Assembly: GCF_030499535.1 (NCBI RefSeq)
Contig: NZ_JASTLB010000001.1
Coordinates: forward strand, 6,138,001 to 6,202,000
Direction of reading: 5' to 3'
Source: Streptomyces sp. TG1A-8
Lineage (GTDB): Bacteria > Actinomycetota > Actinomycetes > Streptomycetales > Streptomycetaceae
Length of the DNA: 64,000 nucleotides
This document shows, in pieces, positions 19,261 to 28,919 of the stretch. Under the pieces are notes generated by a model. The model was not told the origin of the DNA and did not search any database. It saw only the letters and a list, made by a program, of their open reading frames with translations. Within the stretch, counting starts at the first letter, position 1. Each line of letters opens with the position of its first letter. Both the position numbers and the translations under genes were made by a program.

Positions 19261-19551
19261 CACCGCCCCGCCGCCCGTCTCCGCCGCCGGCCCGTTCGTC
19301 GAGGAAGCCACGCGGGACAACATCGGTGTACCGGCCCTCGCCAAGCGCCTGCCGGCCTGGTTCCCCGTCTGCTGGTGGTGCAGGCGTCATGCGGCGCTGA
19401 GCTGCGTAAACGTGGCCACGTATGGCTCGTCGGAGCCGTCGGTCCGGGAGTGGTCCGGATCCTGTCCTCAGCGGGACGGGCCCGGTCACCTGTCGACGCC
19501 GCCCCCTCGGCCCGTGGACTGCTCCAGGTGGCTGTGCCGGCTCGTCCAGTG

Positions 19552-20772
19552 CTACGGCGAGGTGGGCAGGTGCGGGGAGCGGAGCACGAGCAGGGTGATC
19601 TCGCTGGGGGCGAAGACGCGGAACGGCGGGCCCCAGAAGCCGGTGCCGCGGCTGGTGTAGAGGAGGGTGCGGGGGCCGTGGTGGCTGAGGCCGGCGAGGG
19701 CGGGCTGGTCGATGCGGACCAGGTGGTGGAAAGGCCAGATCTGGCCGCCGTGCGTGTGCCCGGAGAGTTGGAGGTCGATGCCGGCGGCTGCCGCCCGGTC
19801 GACGAACTTGGGCTGGTGTGCCAAGAGCAGGACGGGCAGGTCGGGGTCGGCGCCGTCCAAGGCTCCGGCGAGGTGGGCTCGATGGCCGGCCAGACCGGAG
19901 GACTCGGCGGTGACGTCATCCACGCCGGCGACCACGAGGGTGTCGCCTCCGCGTTCCAGCAGCAGATGGCGGTTGCGTAGCGGCTCCCAGCCCAGCTCGT
20001 CCATCAGGTCGACCCAGCCCTGGGCCTCGCTGTAGTACTCGTGGTTGCCGGTGACGTACACACGGGCCCGGGTGGCCCGCACGGTACCGAGTGGGACGGC
20101 CTGGGCGCGGCGGCGTTCGGCCGTGCCGTCCGCGATGTCGCCGGTGTGGCAGACCAGGTCGGCCTCCAGGGTGTTCACCGTCTCGCACACCCGTGCCGAC
20201 CAGCGAGTGCGATCGAGCGGGCCGTAGTGGGTGTCGGTGATGAGGACGACGCGGACGCCGTCCAAACCGGCACCGAGTCGTGGGAGTTGCACGTCGAGCC
20301 GGCGCACGCGTGGTACGCGGCGGGCTTCGGCGTACCCCCAGGCGAGTAGTACGGCGGTTATGCCGAGGACGGCCCAGGTGACGATGCGGGCCCGGTCCTG
20401 GCTCCCGCCGACGCCGGCCACGGTCAGGACGAGCCGCAATGGGACGCCGAGCAGAACGGACCAGGTGAACAGGACCCAGCCGGTGCCCAGCAGGGTGTCA
20501 CCGACGATCGCCGCCCGGTCCTGCTGGCGCCGGCCGTGGCCGCGCGCCATCGCGAGCGGCATACCGACGAGGCCGAGGGCGAACAGGGCGGTGCCGACCG
20601 GCGTGACGGGCAGCGGCCAGTGCTGGCCGCTGTGCAGGAGCACCCAGCAGGGCACGGCCCACAGCAGGACGGGGGCGATCAGGGGGAGGTAGCGCATCAG
20701 GCGGTGCAGTCGGCTCTGCCGCGGAGCTTGCGCCTCGCTGTCGGCGGGTCGGGTGTTGTTGGTGTCGGTCAC
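19552..20772 (-). CDS. Membrane-bound metallophosphoesterase
   Basis: 406 residues from GTG 20772, with AGAGAGG eight nt upstream; an in-frame extension to 20907 lacks a ribosome site. Four N-terminal transmembrane helices are visible (YLPLIAPVLLWAVPCWVLL, GTALFALGLVGMPLAMA, LLGTGWVLFTWSVLLGVPLR, IVTWAVLGITAVLLAWGYA). The phosphoesterase domain has all signature motifs: D-x-H in LITDTHYG, GDxxD in CHTGDIAD, GNHE in YVTGNHEYYS, and GHTHGGQIWP. It belongs to the YkuE/calcineurin-like group, where relatives hydrolyse lipid-linked or pyrophosphate substrates. The actual substrate is unknown. It is convergent with the antitoxin fragment. Confidence 0.9.
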   Translation of the reverse strand: MTDTNNTRPADSEAQAPRQSRLHRLMRYLPLIAPVLLWAVPCWVLLHSGQHWPLPVTPVGTALFALGLVGMPLAMARGHGRRQQDRAAIVGDTLLGTGWVLFTWSVLLGVPLRLVLTVAGVGGSQDRARIVTWAVLGITAVLLAWGYAEARRVPRVRRLDVQLPRLGAGLDGVRVVLITDTHYGPLDRTRWSARVCETVNTLEADLVCHTGDIADGTAERRRAQAVPLGTVRATRARVYVTGNHEYYSEAQGWVDLMDELGWEPLRNRHLLLERGGDTLVVAGVDDVTAESSGLAGHRAHLAGALDGADPDLPVLLLAHQPKFVDRAAAAGIDLQLSGHTHGGQIWPFHHLVRIDQPALAGLSHHGPRTLLYTSRGTGFWGPPFRVFAPSEITLLVLRSPHLPTSP

Positions 20773-20986
20773 ACTTGCCTCTCTGACCAGGCTGCCGTCT
20801 CGCGCACTGTATCCGGTCGCCCTTGGGCCGGCCGGGCCGGCTTCCGTGGGCGCGGCCCCTTGGGACGAAGGGTTCCCTGCCGGGCGGCAGGACTCCGCCG
20901 CAGGCACCTCCCTTGGCCGGAGCCGCTATCAGGGCGTTACCGGCGTGAGTGGGTGCGGTACGGAAAGCGCCGCTGAGATTGATCTT
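20773..20986. other. Upstream region of the metallophosphoesterase gene
   Basis: About 210 bp with no gene; it should hold the metallophosphoesterase promoter, but I could not pick out clear -35 and -10 boxes. Confidence 0.3.
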
Positions 20987-21073
20987 GCTCGGCGAGATCA
21001 CCGTGAGGTGATCGACGCGATCGCGGTCAAGTTCCGGACCGGTCCGCAGTGGGCCCCTCTGCGCATCGCGTGA
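20987..21073 (+). mobile_element. Relic of an IS5-family transposase N-terminus
   Basis: Twenty-eight codons ending in TGA at 21073 read ARRDHREVIDAIAVKFRTG then PQWAPL, matching the N-terminal DUF4096-like segment of IS5-group transposases (consensus WRDHREVIDAIAFKFRTGTQW). Everything else of the element is gone and no inverted repeats are visible. It sits in the gap between two genes. Confidence 0.65.
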
Positions 21074-21272
21074 TCGGCTTTGAAGACGACTCCTGGGATC
21101 CGACTGAAGTGGCGGAGGCTGAGCCTCCCCCTGGCGCGTTGTCGTCCCCGCCGCAGGGGCCCCGTTGACCGGGTGGCCGGGGGGCGGTTTGCTCTGCTGC
21201 GCGCAGCCGCCGCCGACACCGGACGGCCGGCCGCGATCGCATCCGTCGGGGGAGGCGAAGGAGGGGACGGCC

Positions 21273-22787
21273 ATGGCCGGAAGAGCGGTGCGCGGGACGG
21301 GCGGGGACACGGGGAGAGGCCGGCTGGCCACCCGGAGGGCGGTGCGCGGTGGTGGGGTGCTGGCCGCTGCGGCCCTGCTGGGCGCGGGCACGGTCGTGCC
21401 CGCGGCGGCCGGGCCGGGGGCGGCGGCGGTGCCGGCGGTGCCGGGACTCACCCAGCGGGTGACCTACGGGCCGGGCGGTGCGCAGCTCGAGGCCCTGTCG
21501 CGGGGCGGCGGTGTGAGCGAGGACGGGCGGTACGTGCTGTTCTCCTCGGAGGCGGACAACCTCGTGCCGGGGGATACCAATGGCATCGAGGACGCGTTCG
21601 TCCGTGACGCCTGGACCGGACGCGTTCAGCGGGTCTCCGTGGGGGACCACGGCAAGCAGCTCACCGCCCAGTTCCTCGGAATTTCACTTAGCGGCGACGG
21701 CCGCTACGTGGCCTTCGGCTCGGACGAACCCGGGCTGGTGGAGGACGACACGGACGACCGGAGCGACGTGTTCGTCCTCGACCGGGTCACGGGCCGCACC
21801 GTGCGGGCGACCTCGGGTCCCGAAGGGGGCGGATTCGACCCGGCGATCAGCAGGGACGGGCGGTACGTGGCCTTTTCCTCCGTCCGCAAGCTGGACCTCC
21901 CGGGTGGTGAGAAGGGCCGCCAGAACATCTACGTCCTCGACCGGAGGACCGGCGTCACCCGGCTGGCCAGCATCACCCGCGAGGGTGCCGTCCCCAGCCA
22001 GCCTTCCCGGTCGGCCACCATCAGCGCCGACGGGCAGCGCGTCGCCTTCATCTCCCGGACCTTCAGCCTGGCGGAGGACCCGGACGGCTCCGACGACGTG
22101 GCGCAGGAGCCCGAGGAGACCGCGGGGACCGGGGAGGGCGCGAAGCGGCTCGCCGACGATGACTCCGCGATGAGCGCCGACGGACCCGGGGACGACGGCG
22201 CCTCGATCCTCAAGCCGACCCTTTACCCGATGTACGTCTATGACCTGCGCACCGGCCGTGTCCGGCGCGGCAGCGTGGGACCGGACCGACTACTGGGATC
22301 TCCCTCCGGCCGGATCACCCCGGACGGACGGCACGTCGCCTTCATCGGCTGGGAGATCGACACGCGACCCGGAGCCCCCTCCGGCGGCTTGCCCCCGCAC
22401 CGTTACATCGCCTACGTCCAGGACCTGGAGACCGGGAAGACCGTCCAGGTGAGCCGGACCACCGCCGGTGAGGACAGCAACGGCGAGGATACGGAGATCA
22501 TCACAAGCGGTGACAGCCGTTGGGTCTACTTCGTCTCCACATCGAACAACCTGGTCCCCGGCGACACCGACGGGGAACGCGACATCTTCCGCCGCGATCT
22601 GCGGACCGGGCGCACCGAGACACTGTTCGACCTCGGGCAGAACACGTCGGACGAGGTCGGCACCATCGCCGGTGCCGACGCCTTCGGCACTTCAGTGGTC
22701 GTCGTGGGGTCGGACGGCGTCTTCGGGTACCCGGGGGACACCAACGGGTACTACGACGTGTTCGTGCGCCGCCTGCTCCCCTGGTGA
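21273..22787 (+). CDS. Secreted PD40 beta-propeller protein
   Basis: 504 residues from ATG 21273, with a strong AGGAGGGG site nine nt upstream. A signal peptide is present, with an Arg-rich start (LATRRAVRGG, possibly Tat-like) followed by VLAAAALLGAGTVVPAAA. The body is a series of blades with the pattern SEDGRYVLFSSEADNLVPGD, TNGIEDAFVRD, SGDGRYVAFGS and SRDGRYVAFSS, ending PGDTNGYYDVFVRRL. An acidic, low-complexity insertion (EEPEETAGTGEG-like, residues about 275-310) interrupts the propeller. No catalytic residues are recognisable. It is unrelated in detail to the PD40 protein at the left edge and has no operon partners. Confidence 0.88.
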   Translation: MAGRAVRGTGGDTGRGRLATRRAVRGGGVLAAAALLGAGTVVPAAAGPGAAAVPAVPGLTQRVTYGPGGAQLEALSRGGGVSEDGRYVLFSSEADNLVPGDTNGIEDAFVRDAWTGRVQRVSVGDHGKQLTAQFLGISLSGDGRYVAFGSDEPGLVEDDTDDRSDVFVLDRVTGRTVRATSGPEGGGFDPAISRDGRYVAFSSVRKLDLPGGEKGRQNIYVLDRRTGVTRLASITREGAVPSQPSRSATISADGQRVAFISRTFSLAEDPDGSDDVAQEPEETAGTGEGAKRLADDDSAMSADGPGDDGASILKPTLYPMYVYDLRTGRVRRGSVGPDRLLGSPSGRITPDGRHVAFIGWEIDTRPGAPSGGLPPHRYIAYVQDLETGKTVQVSRTTAGEDSNGEDTEIITSGDSRWVYFVSTSNNLVPGDTDGERDIFRRDLRTGRTETLFDLGQNTSDEVGTIAGADAFGTSVVVVGSDGVFGYPGDTNGYYDVFVRRLLPW

Positions 22788-23008
22788 CCCCCGGCCGACC
22801 GCCCCGCACGGGCGGCTGAACGTCTGCCGCCGGTGCGCAGGATGTCCACCGCAATCGTGCCGACGGCGTCACCCCCTTCGACCGGATGAACATCGCCCAC
22901 CGCGCAAAACCCAGCGCACCGACCAACGGGTCCGCCGCCGCCATCAACTCGCCTACCCCGGCACGGGCGTGTTCGCCTTTCGAATCGCCGCTCAGATGTC
23001 CGTCGAGA

Positions 23009-23046
23009 AGGGCGCCTTCCAGGCGTCTTCCCCGGTCAGGCGCCCT
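23009..23046 (-). terminator. Hairpin after the aldehyde dehydrogenase gene
   Basis: AGGGCGCC at 23009-23016 pairs with GGCGCCCT at 23039-23046, ten bases beyond the stop of the minus-strand dehydrogenase gene. It could also terminate the convergent PD40 transcript. Confidence 0.5.
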
Positions 23047-23055
23047 CTTCCCGTG

Positions 23056-24579
23056 CTAGAAGAAGCCCAGCTTCTTCGGCGAGTAGCTCACCAGCAGGTT
23101 CTTCGTCTGCTGGTAGTGCTCCAGCATCATCTTGTGCGTCTCACGGCCGATCCCCGACTGCTTGTAACCTCCGAACGCCGCGTGCGCCGGATAGGCGTGG
23201 TAGCAGTTGGTCCAGACGCGGCCCGCCTGGATCGCGCGGCCCGCGCGGTACGCCGTGTTCATGTCCCGGGTCCACACTCCCGCCCCGAGGCCGTACAACG
23301 TGTCGTTCGCGATCTTGATGGCGTCGTCGAAGTCGCCGAAGGACGCGACCGAGACGACCGGGCCGAAGATCTCCTCCTGGAAGATCCGCATGCGGTTGTC
23401 GCCCTCGAAGATGGTCGGCTGCACGTAGTAGCCGCCCTTCAGCTCACCGTCGTGCTCGATGCGTTCGCCGCCGGTCAGGACCTTGGCGCCTTCCTGACGG
23501 CCGATGTCCAGGTAGGAGAGGATCTTCTCCAGCTGGTCGTTGGAGGCCTGGGCGCCGATCATCGTGTCGGTGTCGAGGGGATGCCCCGACGTGATCTGCC
23601 GGGTCCGGGCCACGGCCGCGTCGAGGAACTCGGCGTAGTTGCCGCGCTGGACGAGCGCCCGGGAGGGGCAGGTGCACACCTCGCCCTGGTTCAGGGCGAA
23701 CATCGTGAAGCCTTCGAGCGCCTTGTCGCGGAAGTCGTCGTCGTGGGCCCAGACGTCGTCGAAGAAGATGTTCGGTGACTTGCCGCCCAGTTCCAGGGTG
23801 ACCGGTTTGATGTTCTCCGAGGCGTACTGCATGATCAGCCGTCCGGTCGTGGTCTCCCCGGTGAACGCGACCTTCGCCACCCGCGGGCTGGAAGCCAGCG
23901 GCTTGCCGGCCTCCACACCGAAGCCGTTCACGATGTTCAGCACGCCCGGCGGCAGCAGATCGGCGACCAGGCTCATCCAGTAGTGGATGGACGCCGGGGT
24001 CTGTTCGGCCGGCTTGAGGATGACCGCGTTGCCCGCGGCGAGCGCCGGTGCGAGTTTCCAGGTCGCCATCAGGATCGGGAAGTTCCACGGGATGATCTGG
24101 GCGACCACCCCGAGCGGCTCGTGGAAGTGGTACGCCACCGTGTCGTCGTCGATCTCGCCCAGCGAGCCCTCCTGTGCGCGGATGGCGCCCGCGAAGTAAC
24201 GGAAGTGGTCGATCGCGAGCGGGATGTCGGCGGCCAGCGTCTCGCGCACCGGCTTGCCGTTCTCCCAGCTCTCCGCCACCGCGAGCGGCTCGAGGTGGGC
24301 CTCCATGCGTTCGGCGATCTTCAATAGGACGTCGGAGCGCTCCGTCACCGACGTACGACCCCACCCGGGGGCGGCCGCGTGCGCCGCGTCCAGCGCCCGC
24401 TCGACGTCCTCCGCGGTGCCGCGCGCGACCTCGGTGAACGGCTGTCCGTTCACCGGCGACGGATTCTCGAAGTACTGCCCGCGTACCGGCGGCACGTACT
24501 CACCGCCGATGAAGTGGTCGTAACGCGCCTGGTAGGAGACGATCGCGCCCTCGGTGCCGGGCGCCGCGTAACGGGTCAT
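23056..24579 (-). CDS. exaC: NAD(P)-dependent acetaldehyde/aldehyde dehydrogenase (ExaC/AldB type)
   Basis: 507 residues, the usual length for this group, from ATG 24579 with a GGAGG site. Family motifs in order: [19 protein letters not shown] (substrate/NAD tunnel), [13 protein letters not shown], the catalytic Glu in [12 protein letters not shown], the catalytic Cys in [15 protein letters not shown], and [13 protein letters not shown]. The C-terminal [20 protein letters not shown] is typical of the ethanol-induced acetaldehyde dehydrogenases (ExaC, AldB, ThcA) that oxidise aldehydes to acids in the cytoplasm. The GAF regulator gene ends 56 nt upstream on the same strand, a common pairing for this enzyme. 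S. coelicolor has an equivalent gene annotated thcA next to its xyl locus (recalled). Confidence 0.93.
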   Translation of the reverse strand: MTRYAAPGTEGAIVSYQARYDHFIGGEYVPPVRGQYFENPSPVNGQPFTEVARGTAEDVERALDAAHAAAPGWGRTSVTERSDVLLKIAERMEAHLEPLAVAESWENGKPVRETLAADIPLAIDHFRYFAGAIRAQEGSLGEIDDDTVAYHFHEPLGVVAQIIPWNFPILMATWKLAPALAAGNAVILKPAEQTPASIHYWMSLVADLLPPGVLNIVNGFGVEAGKPLASSPRVAKVAFTGETTTGRLIMQYASENIKPVTLELGGKSPNIFFDDVWAHDDDFRDKALEGFTMFALNQGEVCTCPSRALVQRGNYAEFLDAAVARTRQITSGHPLDTDTMIGAQASNDQLEKILSYLDIGRQEGAKVLTGGERIEHDGELKGGYYVQPTIFEGDNRMRIFQEEIFGPVVSVASFGDFDDAIKIANDTLYGLGAGVWTRDMNTAYRAGRAIQAGRVWTNCYHAYPAHAAFGGYKQSGIGRETHKMMLEHYQQTKNLLVSYSPKKLGFF

Positions 24580-24635
24580 GCTGGTCTGCCTCCGGGGGAA
24601 GCGCCGCCCGCCGTTGGGCAGCTCTCGGCGCGAGG

Positions 24636-25967
24636 CTATGCGGGCGGACGTTGCAGGTACGTTGCGCCGCCGCCCGGCGCCGGCGCCCGGTCCGCGTGCA
24701 CGCGGCGGGCCGGCGCGGCGGGCGCGGCCAGCTCCGCCTCCAGAGCCGCCAGCCGCGCCCGTACCGGTGCCGTGGGCCGCACCGACGCCAGTGCCCGCCA
24801 CACCTCGAGGTCGTCCTCGCCCCACGGGGCGTGCGCCCAGTCCGACAGCAGGTCCGGATCGCGGTGGGCGATCAGGGCCGTTCGCAGGCCGTCGGCGAGA
24901 CGGCGCCGCAACCGCACGACCGCCGGGGCCTGTGAGCCGGGCAGCACAGGGCCGGCGTACGCCTTCGCGGCCGCCGTGAGCGCGCACGTCTCCAGCCGCC
25001 GCTCCACCACGCCGGCATCGGACTCCACCGGTGCCGTCAGCCGGTACGGCCGGGAGACGAGCAATCCCGGCCCCAACGACCGTCGCAGCCGGGCCAGTTC
25101 CGCACGGAGTGTCACCGGCGTCACCGACTCGTCCGCGTACAGCGCGCACAGCAGCTCATCACCGGTCATACCCCCCGGATGCCGGGCGAGCAGCAGCAGG
25201 ATCTCGCTGTGCCGACGACTGAGCCCGATCCGGCGCCCCGCCACGCGGAGCTCGGCCTCGTCGCGGCCCAGCACACTGAGCACGGCACTGCCCTCGGTGC
25301 ACCGGGCCGGGGCCAGCAACGCCAGCTGCGACTCGGCGGCCCGCGCCACCGCCTGCACGAAGCCCAGGCTGTGCGGGTGCGCCAGCCCGTCCCCGCCGGT
25401 GATGTCCACAGCACCCAGCACACGACCCGTGTGCGGATCGTGGACGGGCGCGGCCGCGCACGTCCACGGCTGCACCCGCCGTATGAAGTGCTCCGCCGCG
25501 AAGACCTGTACCGGCCGGCCGAGGGCGATCGCCGTACCCGGCGCGTTGGTCCCCACCGCCGCCTCCGACCAGCGCGCCCCGGGCACGAAGTTCATCGAGT
25601 CCGCCCGGCGCCGGGTCGCTGGATGCCCCTCGACCCACAGCAGCCTGCCGTACGCGTCGCACACCGCGAGCAGGTGCTCACCGTCGGCGGCGAACGTGCC
25701 CATCAGCTCCCGGAACAGCGGCATCACCCGCGCCAGCGGATGCTCCGCGCGGTAGGCGCCGAGGTCGTCCTCGGCCAGCTCCACGTCCGCGGTGCCGTCC
25801 GGTCCGACACCGGCCCGTGCGCTGCGCCGCCACGATTCCGCCACCACCGACCGCACCGGCCGGGGCACCGTGCCCGCCGTGGTGAACGTCTCGTGCGCCC
25901 GGCGCAGCACCCGGACCCGCTCGGCGGGGTCGGCCCCCGGCTCCAGGGCCACCCATGGATCGGACAA
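24636..25967 (-). CDS. GAF-domain regulator, AcoR-like but lacking the AAA+ domain
   Basis: 443 residues from a TTG start at 25967, chosen because GGGGAGG lies six nt upstream. Residues about 20-240 match the N-terminal half of AcoR-type activators: [17 protein letters not shown], then a GAF domain with [20 protein letters not shown] and [11 protein letters not shown]. Bacterial enhancer-binding proteins would continue with a sigma54-interacting AAA+ domain and a Fis helix-turn-helix. Here residues about 250-330 instead form a winged-helix-like segment ([20 protein letters not shown] then [14 protein letters not shown]) and a helical C-terminus. The signal is probably an aldehyde, alcohol or quinone, and the dehydrogenase gene downstream is the probable target (inference). 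Confidence 0.85.
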   Translation of the reverse strand: MSDPWVALEPGADPAERVRVLRRAHETFTTAGTVPRPVRSVVAESWRRSARAGVGPDGTADVELAEDDLGAYRAEHPLARVMPLFRELMGTFAADGEHLLAVCDAYGRLLWVEGHPATRRRADSMNFVPGARWSEAAVGTNAPGTAIALGRPVQVFAAEHFIRRVQPWTCAAAPVHDPHTGRVLGAVDITGGDGLAHPHSLGFVQAVARAAESQLALLAPARCTEGSAVLSVLGRDEAELRVAGRRIGLSRRHSEILLLLARHPGGMTGDELLCALYADESVTPVTLRAELARLRRSLGPGLLVSRPYRLTAPVESDAGVVERRLETCALTAAAKAYAGPVLPGSQAPAVVRLRRRLADGLRTALIAHRDPDLLSDWAHAPWGEDDLEVWRALASVRPTAPVRARLAALEAELAAPAAPARRVHADRAPAPGGGATYLQRPPA

Positions 25968-26045
25968 CTCGGCCTCCCCGGGAACTGAAACGCTGGGACC
26001 ATCGTCACGCGCGGCGTTCGCACCGACAACCGGTGCGACGTGCGC

Positions 26046-26648
26046 CTAGGCGAAGTTGACGAGTCTGATGTACCGGACCCAGTCCCAGCCGGGACCCGGA
26101 TCGGTGTGGTCGGTGCCCGGCACCTGGTAATGGCCGATGATGTGCTCCCTGTCCCTCGGAATGCCGTACCTGGTGCAGATCGCCGCGGTCAGCTTCGCCG
26201 ACTGCTCGTACAGGGCGTTGGTGAAGTAAGCGGGCTGATCCACCCAGCCCTCGTGCTCGATGCCGATGCTGCGCGTGTTGTAGTCCCAGTTGCCCGCGTG
26301 CCAGGCGACGTCGGCCTCCCGCACGCACTGGGCGACATGCCCGTCCGCCGAACGGACCAGGTAGTGCGCGGAGACCTTCCTCTGCGGGTTCTGGAAGATG
26401 GCCAGCGTGTCGGTGTACGTCTCCTGCGTAACGTGGATGATCACACGGTCGACGGTGTAGGCGACGGGCCGGCTGGACGGGGTGTAGTTGCCCGTGCTCG
26501 CCGGCTGCCACTCGGCCGGGGGATAGTCCACGGTGCTCCGCGCCCCCGCGCGGGCGTCGGGGAGTAGGACGTAGGGAACGGCGGCGAGGGCCGCGCCCTT
26601 CAGGACGCGTCGTCTGCTGAGGTGTGTCGCGGGCCGGTGCTTGTCCAT
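26046..26648 (-). CDS. Tat-exported N-acetylmuramoyl-L-alanine amidase (Amidase_2)
   Basis: 200 residues from ATG 26648, with a GGAGAG site. The signal is a twin-arginine type: LSRRRVLKGAALAAVPYVLL, cleaved near DARA. The Amidase_2 fold follows with zinc ligands at His in VIIHVTQ and His in IIGHYQ plus Asp in TDPGPGW, and the conserved SIGIEHEGW strand. It cleaves the amide bond between N-acetylmuramic acid and L-Ala in peptidoglycan outside the membrane. Its close S. coelicolor counterpart is, as I recall, the known Tat substrate SCO1172, also located beside the xylose genes. It is the last gene of a minus-strand run. Confidence 0.93.
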   Translation of the reverse strand: MDKHRPATHLSRRRVLKGAALAAVPYVLLPDARAGARSTVDYPPAEWQPASTGNYTPSSRPVAYTVDRVIIHVTQETYTDTLAIFQNPQRKVSAHYLVRSADGHVAQCVREADVAWHAGNWDYNTRSIGIEHEGWVDQPAYFTNALYEQSAKLTAAICTRYGIPRDREHIIGHYQVPGTDHTDPGPGWDWVRYIRLVNFA

Positions 26649-26778
26649 GGTCGGCTGCTCTCCGGGAGTGCGGGATGGGAGTGGGACTGCTGTCACGCCT
26701 GCCTGTAGGCGGCGCCACGAGGTGTCGAAGACGGTGCGGGGACGCAGGTGCCGGAAGGAGACGTGGGCGTCGGAGGTG

Positions 26779-26998
26779 TCAGGGTCGCTGGAGGCCAAGG
26801 GCACGGGCCGTCTCGCGCAACCGCGCGTGCGCGCCGCGGTAAGTTTCGCGCGCCGGCAGCCACTCCTTGCGGATCTTGGCCATACACGTGTAGTTGGTGT
26901 CGCACACGTTCGCCAGCGGGGATTCGACCGTCTGGGTCGCGAACTGGTACGCGTCCCCCCGGTTCCGGGCGCACGGTCAGGATGCGGGGGTCGGTCAT
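26779..26998 (-). pseudogene. Small conserved protein interrupted at a G6 run
   Basis: From ATG 26998 the frame reads MTDPRILTVRPEPGG, then goes out of frame at a run of six G (plus-strand C6 at 26955-26960). Removing one base gives PEPGDAYQFATQTVESPLAN, VCDTNYTCMAKIRKEWLPAR and LRETARALGLQRP, then TGA at 26779: a compact 72-residue protein with two Cys. The 220-nt span is exactly 73 codons plus one base. The frameshifted frame has a stop upstream and no usable start of its own. I do not recognise the family. A sequencing miscount in the G run is as likely as a real mutation. Confidence 0.65.
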
Positions 26999-27184
26999 CG
27001 CGACATCGGTCCCTTCTCGGTGCGGTGGTGATGAGGTGGTCGTGCGGAGGAGCAGGGGAGCAGGAGGCGGCGCCGACCGCGGAGGGACACCGTTTCCTCC
27101 GGCGACCCCACCACGACCGTTGTGTGTCGGTCCGGCCGGTGGACGAGGGCACCCGGGGCACCGTCCGGCTCCGCCGGCGGGCGG

Positions 27185-28678
27185 TCAGCCGGAGGCGGTG
27201 CCGTCCCGAAGAAGGCCGACCGCGTCGGATTCCCCGACGTGCACCCGCGCGGTCTCGGCTATCCGCTCCGGGTGACGGCGTATCAGCACCAACAGCACCA
27301 CCACACCCGCCGTCATCCAGACGCCGACCACCGGACCCGCGTACGACACCGGCGCCGTCGCCCCGGTCACGAAGTCGAACACCGGAATGCCGGCGGCCGT
27401 CAGCAGCGCCGGCACGAAGGCGGCGATGCCCAACAGCGGGAACAGCAGGTGCCGTACCGGCTTGAGGTCCTCCCGGCCACCGCGCAGGAAGTAACCCGCG
27501 CACGCCAGGTTCACGACGATGTAGACACCGACGACAACCGTCACGATCACGGTGGCCAGGAGCAGAAACGCCGTCACGGGCTCGTAGGCGAAACCGAGGC
27601 CCAGCACGGCACCGACCGCGACGACGGTCTGCACCGCGACACCCGCCACGGGGGAGCGGCGGCGTGGATGGAGTGTGGCGAGCGGACGGGGCAGGACCCG
27701 GATGCGGGCCAGGGCGAAGGCCGTACGGGTCGAGACGTTGGCGGACGCGTTGGCGTTCGCGATCGCCGAGTTCACGACCGCGAGGAACACCAGCACCCAG
27801 AAGAAGCCGAAGGAGGTGCGTGCCACCCCCTCCCAGGACGCTCCGCCCGACGCACCGAACCGCGCGAACCTGTCCGGGCCGAAGTAGACGGTCATCGCAT
27901 ACGTCGTGACCACGTAGAACAGGCCGATGCCCAGGGTCGCCCCGAGTACCGCGCGGTGCGTGGTCCGGCGCGGCTCACGTGTCTCCTCGGCGAGTGCCGC
28001 CGCCGCCTCGAAGCCGGCGAACGCCAGCACCGTGTACACGGACCCGGCGAAGACGCCGCCGAGCCCTGCGTGCCCGTCCGCGGTGTGCGAGGTGCCGAAG
28101 ACCGACAGGGTGTTCGCGTCGCCCGCCCGGCAGATCAGCCAGACGGCGAGGACGAGGAGGACGAGGATCTCGAAGACCCCGAGGGCCGTGCCGAAGCGGG
28201 CCGAGGCATGGACGCCGAGGTATCCGGCGACGGCGATCACGACGGCACCGGCCAGCGCCCACGGCCACCACAAGTCCGCCGGATACGCATGCCACTGCGC
28301 GTGCAGCGTGCCGGCTGTGGTGAAGCCGAGCTGCAGGAGCAACAGCGGGGGAACCAGCATCTCCACGAAGGCGTAACCCCAGCCGACCAGGAAGCCGACG
28401 ACCGGGTGCAGCCCGCGCGCCGCATAGGTGGCGACCGAGCCCGCCGCGGGTAACTCCCGGGCCAGCTCCGCCACGCAGGACGCGGTGAGCAGGCAGGCCA
28501 CCAGGGCGATGAGCACGGCCAGCGGCAGACTGCCGCCGGCGAAGGCGGCGCCCGACGGAATGGACGCGGCCACTGCGGCCGCCGGTGCCATCGCCGTGAT
28601 GCTCTGGAACAGAACCTCGCGCAGCCCGATGGCGTCCCGCCGCAGGGCTCCGGTCGCCCCGGTCGTCTCCGTGCGCAT
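27185..28678 (-). CDS. APC-superfamily amino-acid permease
   Basis: 497 residues from ATG 28678, with GGGGG upstream; an in-frame ATG at 28723 would add 15 residues but has no spaced ribosome site. About 12 transmembrane helices are visible. The first has the family's glycine-rich ligand loop (ITAMAPAAAVAASIPSG), and helix six contains FAGFEAAAALAEETREPRR, the characteristic motif after the substrate site. It should import an amino acid or related amine using the proton gradient. The C-terminus is short and charged. Upstream lies about 240 bp before the ROK gene, and downstream the small frameshifted gene. No pathway partner reveals the substrate. Confidence 0.88.
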   Translation of the reverse strand: MRTETTGATGALRRDAIGLREVLFQSITAMAPAAAVAASIPSGAAFAGGSLPLAVLIALVACLLTASCVAELARELPAAGSVATYAARGLHPVVGFLVGWGYAFVEMLVPPLLLLQLGFTTAGTLHAQWHAYPADLWWPWALAGAVVIAVAGYLGVHASARFGTALGVFEILVLLVLAVWLICRAGDANTLSVFGTSHTADGHAGLGGVFAGSVYTVLAFAGFEAAAALAEETREPRRTTHRAVLGATLGIGLFYVVTTYAMTVYFGPDRFARFGASGGASWEGVARTSFGFFWVLVFLAVVNSAIANANASANVSTRTAFALARIRVLPRPLATLHPRRRSPVAGVAVQTVVAVGAVLGLGFAYEPVTAFLLLATVIVTVVVGVYIVVNLACAGYFLRGGREDLKPVRHLLFPLLGIAAFVPALLTAAGIPVFDFVTGATAPVSYAGPVVGVWMTAGVVVLLVLIRRHPERIAETARVHVGESDAVGLLRDGTASG

Positions 28679-28919
28679 GTCGCCCCCGATACGTCTCAGT
28701 CGGCCGCCACTCGATGTGCGCATCCCTCGGTGTCCGAGCGCGCCCCACCGCGAAGCCCGGTGGGCGGCTGCTCCTCGTGCGAATCACGGTACGGCCCGGA
28801 CGAGTTGGGCAGAAGGGGGTGTCGCGGTTCCGTGGACGACCCGCGAACTGTGGACAACGCGGCCACTCGATCGGGTGAGCCCGGCGGTCATTCAGTCCTT
28901 CGAGTCCACGGCCGGGCCG
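28679..28919. other. Permease promoter region
   Basis: About 240 bp between the ROK stop and the permease start. It must carry the permease promoter; I see no strong hairpin or operator. Confidence 0.3.

Noticed and set aside
22799..22815. Hairpin after the second PD40 gene as terminator
   Set aside because: Only a 6-bp stem with a 5-nt loop; the 23009-23046 hairpin is a better bidirectional candidate.
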